From positions 2,662,001 to 2,726,000 of the forward strand of contig CP071032.1 in NCBI GenBank assembly GCA_017134815.1: DNA of 64,000 nt. The letters run 5' to 3'. A program made the translations under genes and the position numbers. Within the stretch, counting starts at the first letter, position 1. Every line of letters begins with the position of its first letter. The notes beneath the pieces are model-generated. The model did not search any database. It was not told the DNA's origin and saw nothing but the letters and a program-made list of their open reading frames with translations. This document shows positions 19,039 to 27,588 of this stretch, in pieces. Source of the DNA: Lentisphaerota bacterium. Lineage in GTDB: Bacteria; Verrucomicrobiota; Lentisphaeria; Victivallales; Victivallaceae.

Positions 19039-19947
19039 GTGAAAAAGGCAAGTATTACACATATACAGCGTAACTCGATTCATGACGGTCCTGGAATCAG
19101 AACAACGGTATTTTTCAAAGGCTGTAATATGCACTGTCCGTGGTGTCATAATCCGGAATCGATAAATTCCTACCCTGAGCTTATGTTTTTTGAAAATAAA
19201 TGTATAGGATGTGGCAAATGTGAGCGATTTCTCAAAGAAAAGAAAATAAATTTATCTGAGACGGCAGAATCTCTGAAGGAGCTTGGGAAAATTGAATATA
19301 ATTGTTCAATAGCAAATATATGTTTTTCCAAAGCATTGTGGCCTTCTGCCAGGCTTGTTGAAATGGATTACCTGCTGGATGAAATACTTTTAGATAAACC
19401 TTTTTATGATATTTCCGGAGGCGGAGTTACGCTATCAGGTGGAGAGCCAATGCTGCAGGCTGAATTTATCTTGAAACTGTTGAAAGAATGTAAAAGATTA
19501 AATATAAATACTGCCATAGAAACCAACCTTTCTGTAAAATGGGAATTATTCGAAACTATTCTGCCTTTGACCGATATCTTTATGGTAGACCTGAAGCTCT
19601 GGAACAGAGCCCACCACATTAAGTATACAGGGGTGGACAATGAAATTATTATCAGAAATTTAAGAAAGTTAGACAACTTTTCTATTCCAATATACCTGAG
19701 AACCCCGGTTATCCAGGGGATTAATGATTCTGAAGCTGAAATCGAAAGTTTATGTAATTTTGCCGCCTCCTTAAAGAATGTCGTGTCTTATGAGTTACTT
19801 CCTTATCATCAGCTTGGAATTCCCAAGTACACTGCGCTGCGGCTGAAGCCCAGTCAAACCTTTAAAGAGAACAGTTCTTCAAGCATTGCAAAGTTGAAAA
19901 AGATCATTGAAGAATATAATTTCGGAAAACAAGTAAAACCCCAGTAA
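19039..19947 (+). CDS. Glycyl radical enzyme activase (radical SAM)
   Basis: Installs the glycyl radical in the enzyme encoded directly upstream. The radical-SAM cluster motif CNMHCPWC is near residue 30, followed by HNPES. DISGGGVTLSGGEPMLQ, typical of PFL-activating enzymes, lies in the middle. Most non-PFL activases carry two ferredoxin-type clusters; here CIGCGKC is present but the second set is reduced to a few cysteines (NCSIANIC), so probably only one auxiliary cluster forms. I choose GTG 19039, 16 bases after the stop of the partner gene, since the alternative TTG at 19000 overlaps it by 23 bases; the start is uncertain. Confidence 0.88.
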   Translation: MKKASITHIQRNSIHDGPGIRTTVFFKGCNMHCPWCHNPESINSYPELMFFENKCIGCGKCERFLKEKKINLSETAESLKELGKIEYNCSIANICFSKALWPSARLVEMDYLLDEILLDKPFYDISGGGVTLSGGEPMLQAEFILKLLKECKRLNINTAIETNLSVKWELFETILPLTDIFMVDLKLWNRAHHIKYTGVDNEIIIRNLRKLDNFSIPIYLRTPVIQGINDSEAEIESLCNFAASLKNVVSYELLPYHQLGIPKYTALRLKPSQTFKENSSSSIAKLKKIIEEYNFGKQVKPQ

Positions 19948-20407
19948 ACGCGGGCTGTTTTGATATAATTTGGGAATTTCAGGCAACAGAAGTTAGAAGC
20001 TGTTTATGTAAGGCAGGAAGCGGCTATTCAGACCAGGTTCCATCAAGCTATAACCGTTTGTCTTCTAACGGTAATCCCCCATCAGCATTATGACTCTCAG
20101 AGAACTGCGAAAAAAATTGGATTTCCAGGAATGCTGTTTACAGTCAAAAAGTGACTTTTATGCTTGATGCGTCAACAATTCATTTTTTCATCTAAAGTTT
20201 GAAATTCTGAAATTACGCATATGTTGCTGCTTTTGAATGCTGATAACGCATTATAAAGTACAGTCTTACAGCTTTAATCCTAAATTGTGATCTTACAGGT
20301 ATTTTCTTACAGAAGAGTTACTCAAAAAGTATGGAGCAGAATAAACAAAAATAATAATATAATTGTCTAAACAGCAATACTGCTGTATTATCCAGGATAA
20401 ATGAAGT
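19948..20407. other. Gene-free spacer
   Basis: No open frame, RNA gene or clear hairpin was recognised in these 460 bases between the activase and the methyltransferase. The second gene therefore probably has its own promoter here. Confidence 0.5.
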
Positions 20408-21208
20408 ATGAATTGTAACGATTATTATGATCAGCATAATGAGGATAAACGCTTTGAATTAGATGTTTTTAAGCTTGAGTACTACAGGACTTTAGATATC
20501 ATAGAGCGATTTATACCTGAGCGTAAATGTGTTATTTATGATATAGCTGGTGGTACTGGACACTATTTTCGCTATTTAATTGAACAAGGGCACAATGTTA
20601 CTATGTGTGACCTTTCGCCCCGCCATGTCGAAATTGCTAGAAACAGGTATCCTGAAAAAAAGAATAGAATTTTTACTGGTGATGCCAGGAACCTGCCTGA
20701 GTTAGAGTCTAATTCGGCTGATGTTGTCTTGAATTTAGGGGCCATGTATCATTTGCCTGATCCTGAAGACAGGCTTGACGCCAACAATGAATCCTGGAGA
20801 CTGCTAAAACCAGGTGGAATGCTTTTCAATTCATACTGTATCAGAAATGCCACAGCGTATGTTGAGGGAATACAGGATGATATGTACGCAGATCCAGGTT
20901 TTTTATTGATGTTTAAAGCTATCAGAAAAAAAGGGACCGCTCCGTTTGACAAGATAATGCAATATTTTTATTTTCATACATTAGATGAAATTAAAAAAGA
21001 CTTAAAAGCTTCCAATTTTAATGGTTATTTCAAGATCATCGGCATCGAAAGTATTGGTGGTGCCGTAAAATCATTCGCTGAAAAATTAGATAATGAAGCT
21101 GAAAAAGAAAAGTTATTCAATTTTATTCGTATTTGTGAAGAAGATGAAGCATTAATGGGGTTCAACTCACACGTCATGGGAATATCCGTTAAAAAGATTA
21201 AGAGTTGA
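20408..21208 (+). CDS. SAM-dependent methyltransferase (class I)
   Basis: A soluble methyltransferase of 266 residues. Motif I is YDIAGGTGHYFRYL near residues 45-58, the acidic ribose-binding residue is in VTMCDLSPRHVEIAR, motif II-like TGDARNLPE follows, and motif III is LKPGGMLFNSY. The fold corresponds to Methyltransf_11/25. AGGAT lies upstream of the ATG, at a somewhat long spacing. It is not obviously in an operon with its neighbours; the next gene is on the opposite strand. The substrate is unknown; small-molecule methylation is more likely than DNA or RNA given its size. Confidence 0.82.
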   Translation: MNCNDYYDQHNEDKRFELDVFKLEYYRTLDIIERFIPERKCVIYDIAGGTGHYFRYLIEQGHNVTMCDLSPRHVEIARNRYPEKKNRIFTGDARNLPELESNSADVVLNLGAMYHLPDPEDRLDANNESWRLLKPGGMLFNSYCIRNATAYVEGIQDDMYADPGFLLMFKAIRKKGTAPFDKIMQYFYFHTLDEIKKDLKASNFNGYFKIIGIESIGGAVKSFAEKLDNEAEKEKLFNFIRICEEDEALMGFNSHVMGISVKKIKS

Positions 21209-21258
21209 ATCCAGTATTTTTATGAGCACTTTTGACAGAAGACAGCTTTATTTTATCT

Positions 21259-22101
21259 CTAAAGAGAAAGGTATCTTGAAGTCTCAATTATCTCTTCTCT
21301 TTCATCGAAAGTTGCCAGTTTTTCTGAAATTGCAGAGCTGTCACCGTCTCGATATATGGCTTGCAACGTATCTTCCATTGCCTTTATACTGGCTCTTTGC
21401 AGGTCCGATGGGATTATAACAAGCTTAAACCCAAGTTCGGCAAGTTTTGAAACCGGTATTACAGGTGTTTTTCCGCCATTGAACATATTTATCAGTTTAG
21501 GGGTTTTTATTTTTTCTCCAATTTTCTTAATCTGTGTCAAGGAACGAGGTGCTTCAATAAATAGCATATCAGCACCGGCTTCAGCATAAGCTTCAGCACG
21601 TTCTATTGCGCTGTCAAAACCCTCTACTTCAATTGCATCGGTTCTGATTATCAAGGTAAAATCTTTATCATGCAATGCAGTTTTAGCAACTTTTATCTTT
21701 TTAAGCATCTCTTCTACAGATATTAGACTTTTATTGTCTAAATGTCCACATCGTTTTGGAAATGCCTGATCTTCAATGTGGCACCCGGCAATTCCAATTC
21801 TCTCAAAAGTACGTATTGTCCGGTAAACATTTACTTCATTACCAAACCCGGTATCAGCGTCTGCAATCACGGGGATATTGGTAACATCTACGATTTTTTC
21901 CAGCCTGTCACAAACTTCAGAGAAATCCAAAAGACCCAAATCAGGGTACCCGGCACTTCTGGCTAATCCCCCACCGGTTATATATGCTGTGGAAAATCCC
22001 GCGCGTTCAATGAGTTTTGCCGACATGCCGTCAAACGCGCCGGGAGCTATTACAGTTTTATTACCGTTGAGCAGGCTTTTCAGCATTGTTGTCTTTTTCA
22101 T
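21259..22101 (-). CDS. PEP mutase / isocitrate lyase family enzyme
   Basis: A cytoplasmic TIM-barrel lyase of 280 residues. The family signature KRCGHLDNKSLIS contains the catalytic cysteine, and DADTGFG provides the metal-binding aspartates; RTDAIEVEGFDSAIERAEAYAEAG is split here as RTDAIEVEGFD and AIERAEAYAEAGAD. This set is shared by 2-methylisocitrate lyase, oxaloacetate decarboxylase, carboxyphosphonoenolpyruvate mutase and dimethylmalate lyase. The KRCGH motif favours a C-C lyase over PEP mutase (which has DKxFPK-like motifs). The start follows AAGGACGAAGAAA. No methylcitrate-cycle partner genes are nearby. Confidence 0.83.
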   Translation of the reverse strand: MKKTTMLKSLLNGNKTVIAPGAFDGMSAKLIERAGFSTAYITGGGLARSAGYPDLGLLDFSEVCDRLEKIVDVTNIPVIADADTGFGNEVNVYRTIRTFERIGIAGCHIEDQAFPKRCGHLDNKSLISVEEMLKKIKVAKTALHDKDFTLIIRTDAIEVEGFDSAIERAEAYAEAGADMLFIEAPRSLTQIKKIGEKIKTPKLINMFNGGKTPVIPVSKLAELGFKLVIIPSDLQRASIKAMEDTLQAIYRDGDSSAISEKLATFDEREEIIETSRYLSL

Positions 22102-22349
22102 TTTCTTCGTCCTTTTTATTTAATAAGAAGAAAAGTATACAGCAAATTACTTTATACATGCACCCAAAATACCAATGGTATTTCGGTTATTGTGAGCCAG
22201 TATAATAATTTAATAAAAGCTCTGCTGTTTCTTCTGATAATTTTACTCAAATTAATTTCCGGCAGAGCAGTTATAAAAAACATTCAAGCGATTTACAAAT
22301 AACGCTTTATTTCACCATCTTTGTATAACTGGTTTTGTGCAGTTGGACG

Positions 22350-22904
22350 TTATCTGACTTCGGCAAATCTGGACATGATCTTTAACGAGATTTCATGCAG
22401 TTCATCGGTTTGAGATGCACATGCGTTAGACAGGATAACAACTTTATAATCTCTGTCGTGTGCTTCTCTTGCTGTAAGTTCTACAGCCATATTTGTGGAG
22501 ACTCCTGCCAGATAAAGCGTATCTATCGAATTTGCTCTGAGTACGGTTTCCAGGTCAGTACAATAAAAGGCACTTATGCGGTGTTTTATAACCGTTTTAT
22601 CTTCAGGTTGTATATCAATATCTTTATGAAATTCTGTTCCCCAGGTATTAAGTTTAAACGCCTCAAGTTTATTGATGTTACCAAAAACAGGTGAACTTTT
22701 TGGAAGTTCACTATAATTTGAGTTGAACCCGACTTTTACATGTACTACCTGCACTCCTGAATTGCGTGCATCCTCTAAATGCCTGTTTATATTTTCAATG
22801 ACGTTGTGTTCTTCTACTGTTTTTGCACAACTTGGAATTTTGCCGTCTTTATTGATGATGTCATTTATCATGTCAATGATTATTAATGCAGATTTGTTAT
22901 TCAT
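22350..22904 (-). CDS. Isochorismatase-fold hydrolase lacking the usual cysteine
   Basis: A 184-residue protein of the cysteine-hydrolase (isochorismatase) family. The catalytic Asp is in IIDMINDII and the Lys in VIKHRISAFYCTDLE. The third residue, normally Cys in a GV.TN.CVE pattern, is Ala here (GVSTNMAVELTAREA). True isochorismatases also lack the cysteine, so the protein may hydrolyse an ether rather than an amide, or be inactive. It lies 248 bases upstream of the PEP-mutase-family gene on the same strand and might be transcribed with it. Substrate unknown. Confidence 0.82.
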   Translation of the reverse strand: MNNKSALIIIDMINDIINKDGKIPSCAKTVEEHNVIENINRHLEDARNSGVQVVHVKVGFNSNYSELPKSSPVFGNINKLEAFKLNTWGTEFHKDIDIQPEDKTVIKHRISAFYCTDLETVLRANSIDTLYLAGVSTNMAVELTAREAHDRDYKVVILSNACASQTDELHEISLKIMSRFAEVR

Positions 22905-23209
22905 GACTTTATCTTCTCATTTTTAGCAAAATTAATGATATTTCGGAAGGGATGCCGGAGGGCATCCTGTTAAATTTAGGGGTGAAAATCCAAATGTAAA
23001 AGGAATTATATCAATAATCATGAATTAACTGCATTAAATTTTTACTTTTTCTTCATTTACCATTTCCAGACTGGGGATACAAAAACTATGTTGCCTGCAT
23101 CTGAGAAAATATTGTTTTTAGACTAAAGGATATGAAAAACTGAATCGGGAGCTTTTTTGAATGATTGAAAAGGCATTTGTTCTGAAGTTAAGCCACTTTT
23201 ACTGTCAGA
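22905..23209. other. Spacer with a short hairpin
   Basis: No gene is seen. A 7-bp perfect hairpin, GGATGCC (22950-22956) with GGCATCC (22961-22967) around a GGAG loop, is the only clear structure; it lacks a T tract and its role as a terminator of the upstream minus-strand gene is doubtful. Confidence 0.4.
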
Positions 23210-24037
23210 TCATAAAAGCTTGTCTTTTACTTTAATTATGATGTACAATCCCAGATCAAATCTTCCAGAAAAGCTAATTTTTTTTATGCTTTCACATAGT
23301 TTTGAAGAATTGTACTGATAAAATGAAGAATAATTCATTCCAGCAGCAGGGTCCATGTAAGAGCCGTCTGGACGATGCATTATCCAGTGCAGATAATGAC
23401 CATAGACTCTGCGCCTGGTTTGCTGGCATGTCATTTTTTTGTACAAAGTATTAAATCTGAATTTTTCAATGGAAACCAATACCATCATTCTTTCATTTTT
23501 TTTCAGCTTGGGAGGCGCACAACTCTTAACATCGGTTTTTGTAAACATTAGCTTGTACTCATCAGGGAAGTAATATTTTAAAAAAAATGGTACTATACAA
23601 CCATTCAGGTACACATCATAAGAGAACTTGGTTTTTGAGTAATGGTTAAAAAAATCAATATAGTTCAATATGCCGCTGGGGAGCACTTCACCACGGTTTT
23701 TTACAGGGAATTCTTGCGCATCTAATGAATTATGCATATATGTTAACTTTTTGGTATCAGTCATGAAGGCGTAAATTGAGTCAATGAACAGATTTTCTTT
23801 GTTTTTAGTTTCTAAATCACTATTATTAAAATAGCCTTCTTCAAGGTGTTTTATAATATTGTCATCTATCGTATAACTTCGTGACTTTAACTGGGGCTTT
23901 TTTAATGGTTTTCTGGCATCTCCCACTTTAAGGCTTATTGGGAATTCACGCACTCCAAGCTCAAGCGCAGAACATATAAACGTACAAGTGGCACAATTTT
24001 TCACTTTAGATGGCTGTTTTATTATATATTTAGGCAT
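23210..24037 (-). CDS. Putative papain-like (C39-type) cysteine peptidase
   Basis: No named family is recognised with confidence. The 275-residue protein has, near its start, Gln8 and Cys15 in IIKQPSKVKNCATCTFI, which matches the Gln...Cys spacing of C39-like peptidases (Q.....DCGP). Near the end GHYLHWIMHRPDGSYMDPAAG is split as GHYLHWIM and RPDGSYMDPAAG, resembling the His-...-Asp-Pro segment of the same fold (GHWVV...D....DP). His214 or His217 and Asp229 would complete a triad. No signal peptide is present. The start follows AAAGGA. The match is by eye only, and substrates or partners are unknown. Confidence 0.6.
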   Translation of the reverse strand: MPKYIIKQPSKVKNCATCTFICSALELGVREFPISLKVGDARKPLKKPQLKSRSYTIDDNIIKHLEEGYFNNSDLETKNKENLFIDSIYAFMTDTKKLTYMHNSLDAQEFPVKNRGEVLPSGILNYIDFFNHYSKTKFSYDVYLNGCIVPFFLKYYFPDEYKLMFTKTDVKSCAPPKLKKNERMMVLVSIEKFRFNTLYKKMTCQQTRRRVYGHYLHWIMHRPDGSYMDPAAGMNYSSFYQYNSSKLCESIKKISFSGRFDLGLYIIIKVKDKLL

Positions 24038-24407
24038 TTTACAGTTTTCCTTTAAAGAAAATATTTACTGCGATGGAGCAAAGAATTGTTTAACCAACCA
24101 TCGATGGATTGATAGTTAGGCTTTCTGCAAATTTTGTCTTCATCAGTTTTGTATTAGTCTCCTAAATCCTGATTAAAGTTACATTTGGGCCCGGTTAACT
24201 GACAGTAATCCGGGATTTTTGTTTAACAGCCCTCCTGTAATTTAAATTAGAGTTAAGCTAAAAAAATATCTTGATTTTTCAGAATATGATTTTAGAGTAT
24301 TCGCATGTCCATTATAAACACGGGCCAGTGGGGCTCTATTTCAGTCAGGACGCTGATGTGCAGGTACGAATTCTGGATCGTAATTCCTCTGGAAAGGATT
24401 GTATATC
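24038..24407. other. Divergent spacer
   Basis: The 370 bases between the minus-strand C39-like gene and the plus-strand GNAT gene hold no gene. A short inverted repeat CCCGG / CCGGG with a following ATTTTT (about 24188-24220) could be a weak plus-strand terminator or attenuator. Confidence 0.4.
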
Positions 24408-25265
24408 ATGAAATATACTCAGCATGGAACAGCAGCTGAATTCCTGAGCAGAATGGCAAGTATTTTTGAACAAACAGAGGCGGTTAATGGCCTGATGTAC
24501 GGAATCTGCCTTCAGTTGCAGAAAAATATTTCTAAATATGGAAGCCGGCCGTTATTCGCTATTATTGAGGACAGCTCCGGTATTCATCTTGCGGCATTAA
24601 TGACCCCGCCTTATAAACTCGTGCTGTGCGCTGTCGGGGATGTTTCCAGCAAATGCATTGACACATTGATTCACGGTCTGCTTGAGCATTCATGGCATGT
24701 TCCGGCTGTCCTTGCAGAGAAGCAAATTGCTGAAATGTTTGCTCAGGCATGGACCCGGTTTCAGGACTGCCGGCGTCGCGAAGGAAAAGCGCAGGCATTT
24801 CATGAACTAAGGACTGTTCAGGCAGTCAAATACGCCCCCGGCAAAATCATAAGGGCTGCTGCCGATAATCTGGATACAGTTCAGGTCTGGGCGCGTGAAT
24901 TCCATAAAGATTGCTTTGGGGATGAAAATACGGATACATCATCACGACTTGTCGAGCAGTATATTTCTACAGGCGATTTATTTTTCTGGTTTGATTCAAT
25001 GCCGGTTGCGATGGCAGCGAAAGCTCGACCGACTCCCCATGGAGAAAGTATCTGTTTTGTTTATACTCCGCCAGAATGTCGAGGCCGAGGATACGCGACT
25101 TCGCTGGTGGCCTCTCTGTCTCAGAAGATTCTTGACAGCGGCAAACAATTCTGTTGCCTGGCTACGGACTTGGCTAATACCACTTCCAACGGCATTTACA
25201 GAAAGATTGGCTACGTGCCTGTCGCCAAAGTTATTGATATCCATTTTGATGATAAATTAGATTAA
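24408..25265 (+). CDS. GNAT family N-acetyltransferase
   Basis: Acetyl-CoA-dependent acyltransferase of 285 residues. The acetyl-CoA pyrophosphate loop is ECRGRGYATSLVASLSQKIL near residues 220-240, with FVYTPPECRGRG giving the conserved strand before it; CLATDLANTTSNGIYRKIGYV is split as CLATDLANTTSN and YRKIGYVPV and forms the last GNAT motif. The N-terminal half is a second, diverged GNAT-like domain, as in many two-domain members. The ATG at 24408 has GGAAAGGA upstream and is better than TTG 24399. The acceptor is unknown. Confidence 0.82.
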   Translation: MKYTQHGTAAEFLSRMASIFEQTEAVNGLMYGICLQLQKNISKYGSRPLFAIIEDSSGIHLAALMTPPYKLVLCAVGDVSSKCIDTLIHGLLEHSWHVPAVLAEKQIAEMFAQAWTRFQDCRRREGKAQAFHELRTVQAVKYAPGKIIRAAADNLDTVQVWAREFHKDCFGDENTDTSSRLVEQYISTGDLFFWFDSMPVAMAAKARPTPHGESICFVYTPPECRGRGYATSLVASLSQKILDSGKQFCCLATDLANTTSNGIYRKIGYVPVAKVIDIHFDDKLD

Positions 25266-25490
25266 TTGAAAACGAATATTTAGGGCGTGGTTAAAGCAAA
25301 CATTACGTTAGCAATCGGTTCCTGTCATGATTCAACAGGTAAAGCAAACTCGCCTGAATAAGCTTTTCGAGGCTGTTTAGTTAATTGATTTCAGCCTTGA
25401 CGGGTATTAGCTTTGTTACCTGTTTTATGAAATAAATTGCTATAATATAAACAGCACAAGCAATAATTATTAGCAGCAAAAGGAGAGTGC

Positions 25491-25972
25491 ATGATTCGAG
25501 ATGCTGAAAAAAGCGATGTGAAATCAATCTGCTCGATTTACAATTTTTATGTAAAAAATACTGTGATAACTTTGAGGAAGAGCCCGTTTCTGTTGAGGAA
25601 ATGAGCTTAAGGCTGGAAGTGGTCAGCGAGGAATTTCCGTGATTTGTTTTTGAAGAGAATGGAGAAATTGCTGGTTTTGCTTACGCAACTAAATGGAAAA
25701 CTCGTTCTGCATATCGATACTCTGCGGAAAGTACAGTATATGTTTCAGAAAAATATTCGGAGCGCGGTATTGGAAAAAAACTGTATGATGTTCTTATTTC
25801 CAGGTTAAAAGAAACCGGGATTCATAGTGTTCTGGGCGGAATTGCACTACCAAATACTGCAAGCGTGAAACTCCATGAAAAATTTGGCTTTAAACAAGTT
25901 GCACAATTCAGAGAAGTAGGTTTTAAATTTGGCAAATGGGTTGATGTAGGATATTGGGAATTGATATTTTAG
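25491..25972 (+). pseudogene. Broken phosphinothricin-acetyltransferase-like GNAT gene
   Basis: The reading starts well (AGGAGAG, then ATG, then MIRDAEKSDVKSICSIYN) and resembles PAT/bar-type N-acetyltransferases. A single base appears lost near 25570, where ITFEEEP is expected but the frame shifts. After re-phasing, a TGA near 25640 replaces the conserved Trp of a FPWFV motif. Beyond it the family pattern is intact: YVSEKYSERGIGKKLYDVLI and IALPNTASVKLHEKFGF, ending WVDVGYWELIF. Two independent lesions make this a recent pseudogene of about 160 codons. Reading TGA as Trp would still leave the frameshift. Confidence 0.82.
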
Positions 25973-26039
25973 CAAACCGCGGATTCTGCAAGTGCTTTCT
26001 GGTGAGCTTGTTTGCCAATAATACAGTCGTTTTCGAAGT

Positions 26040-26275
26040 TTGAATTAGAATATCTATTTCCTCCCTTAGAGCTTTTTATTTAACCTTTTTTCGTGCTTGA
26101 GACCCAAAATATTTGAAGGATATACATGACTCAGTCTCAGCCTGGTTAACTTATGCTTGATTGATCAGCTCGGCTTATTTTTGCTTATTGAACTTATTTT
26201 TCCTGTTAGAAAATATAAAAATAGAACAAGTATGAATTCTCCCGAGAACAACAGCCTCTTAACCAGATATTCCAT
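26040..26275 (-). repeat. Remnant of the Rhs immunity gene 3' end (repeat copy)
   Basis: This stretch is similar to 30753-30997. On the minus strand, 26275-26165 still encodes the last 35 or so residues of the membrane protein at 30889-31563 (LFSGEFILVLFLYF here, LFSGGFILVLFLYF there, both ending KNKPS), preceded by stop codons. The 3' flank is also conserved down to GAATATCTATT near 26048. It is a scar of the polymorphic toxin locus, 4.7 kb from its source. Confidence 0.8.
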
Positions 26276-26424
26276 TCAAAAGATATTTCAAATAATATCC
26301 TTGATATATCGGTCAACACTTAAATTTTAAATTGAAAACACTCTCACACAAAGTGAACCAAGTGTGAGAGTGAATAAACAGCATAGATTATGCTTGTTTT
26401 CAACAATTTTCGACAGGTTAAAGG

Positions 26425-27588
26425 TTATTCACCAGAAGCCTTAATTGCTTGTATGACCTCATCCTCTGATGAACCTTCAAAAGCTAGCATACTTTGCCTT
26501 TTTATATCGAAGGCACCTTCAGATTGTCGAACACCATAATATCTGCCACCGTACTCAACTATATTATATTTATCATTTAGACCCTCGGCAACTAGATGAG
26601 GCTCAAGTGTGCTACTGCCTGCATCACCATTGGTGTCGCCAATGGCGACATCATTGTCAACACGATTTGTAACACGTAAAACCACATCCTTAAGGCTATT
26701 AGTATGAATAACACCCAATGTCTTAGAAGTCCATTCAGATACATTAGAGGCGCTTAACTTGTCAATTCCTGCGCCTGTAAGTCTTTCATTAATGGTTTCT
26801 AACATATCCTTAAGCTTAAGGCCTTCAAAGTCTTCTTCATCCAGCGTGGTTTCAAGTACACCTGTAGTTCTGCCACTATTCAATAAAAGATGAAAGGTAA
26901 TGATAATACTTTGCTTGCCAAATTGATTTTTCATTTTAGCTAAAGTCCAGAAACACGAAATTTCAGAAGAAGTTACAAAGCAACTATCAGCCGAAGTAAC
27001 GGGGACGCTTTTTGCATTAACTTCAGTATTTATGTCTTTTAACTCGTCATATGCTAAAGAGTTCTCATCTGAGGCAGTAACTCCACGCGGAGTAAACATT
27101 CCTGCTTGGCAGGTTGAAGGCAAATCTTGGGAGTTTTTCGCAGTAAATCCGTGGAAAAATAAACTTAAACATTCGCCGATTACTTTCTTTTTACTGGTTC
27201 CATTTCCAGTAATTACCGCAGAAAAATGAACAGAGTCATCTTTATCTTTAGCCTTCAAAATGTCTCGCAAAGCTTTAGGACAAGCTCGTAGATCTTTACC
27301 ATTCAGATTTATTACTAGAAGCCTTTTTCTATACAATACCTCTGTGTGTATTAGCGACTTATGTCTTTTGCCAATTGCTGGAACTTCTGAGACTAAATCG
27401 ACTTTTTCATCGGGTTCCGATATAGAATCCTGAGGTTGCAAACTCCACTGAGTTGTTCTAGATATTTCGTGAAACACATTCTTTGTGTTTGAAAAATCTA
27501 CTATGTCCGGTTGTTTAACTTGGCTAAAACTTTTTACTCCAACTAAAATTAAGAGACAAAGAACTACATGTTTAACTTTGTTTTTCAT
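26425..27588 (-). CDS. Secreted orphan protein, family B copy 1
   Basis: I know no family for this 387-residue protein. It has a signal peptide (VKHVVLCLLILVGVKSFSQ). Segments shared with the protein at 58135-59196 are, in order: TTQWSLQP (there AKQWSLPP), KRLLVINLNGKDL (RLLVVNLNENSL), FSAVITGNG (ICAVITGKG), LFFHGFTAKNS (LSFHGFAAKHS), GMFTPRGVTAS (GIFVPLGITAA), SSEISCFWTLAKM (TSEISSFWSIAKM) and IITFHLLLNSGRT (IVTYHLLLNSTRT). Identity is limited but the order is strict, so the two are ancient paralogues. The ATG at 27588 is chosen over GTG 27594; neither has a strong ribosome site. Function unknown; location periplasm or outside. Confidence 0.75.
   Translation of the reverse strand: MKNKVKHVVLCLLILVGVKSFSQVKQPDIVDFSNTKNVFHEISRTTQWSLQPQDSISEPDEKVDLVSEVPAIGKRHKSLIHTEVLYRKRLLVINLNGKDLRACPKALRDILKAKDKDDSVHFSAVITGNGTSKKKVIGECLSLFFHGFTAKNSQDLPSTCQAGMFTPRGVTASDENSLAYDELKDINTEVNAKSVPVTSADSCFVTSSEISCFWTLAKMKNQFGKQSIIITFHLLLNSGRTTGVLETTLDEEDFEGLKLKDMLETINERLTGAGIDKLSASNVSEWTSKTLGVIHTNSLKDVVLRVTNRVDNDVAIGDTNGDAGSSTLEPHLVAEGLNDKYNIVEYGGRYYGVRQSEGAFDIKRQSMLAFEGSSEDEVIQAIKASGE

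Noticed and set aside
25491..25972. Possible recoding of TGA as Trp (alternative code or selenocysteine)
   Set aside because: The same gene also carries a frameshift, and many other genes in the window end at TGA in the expected place, so a pseudogene is simpler.
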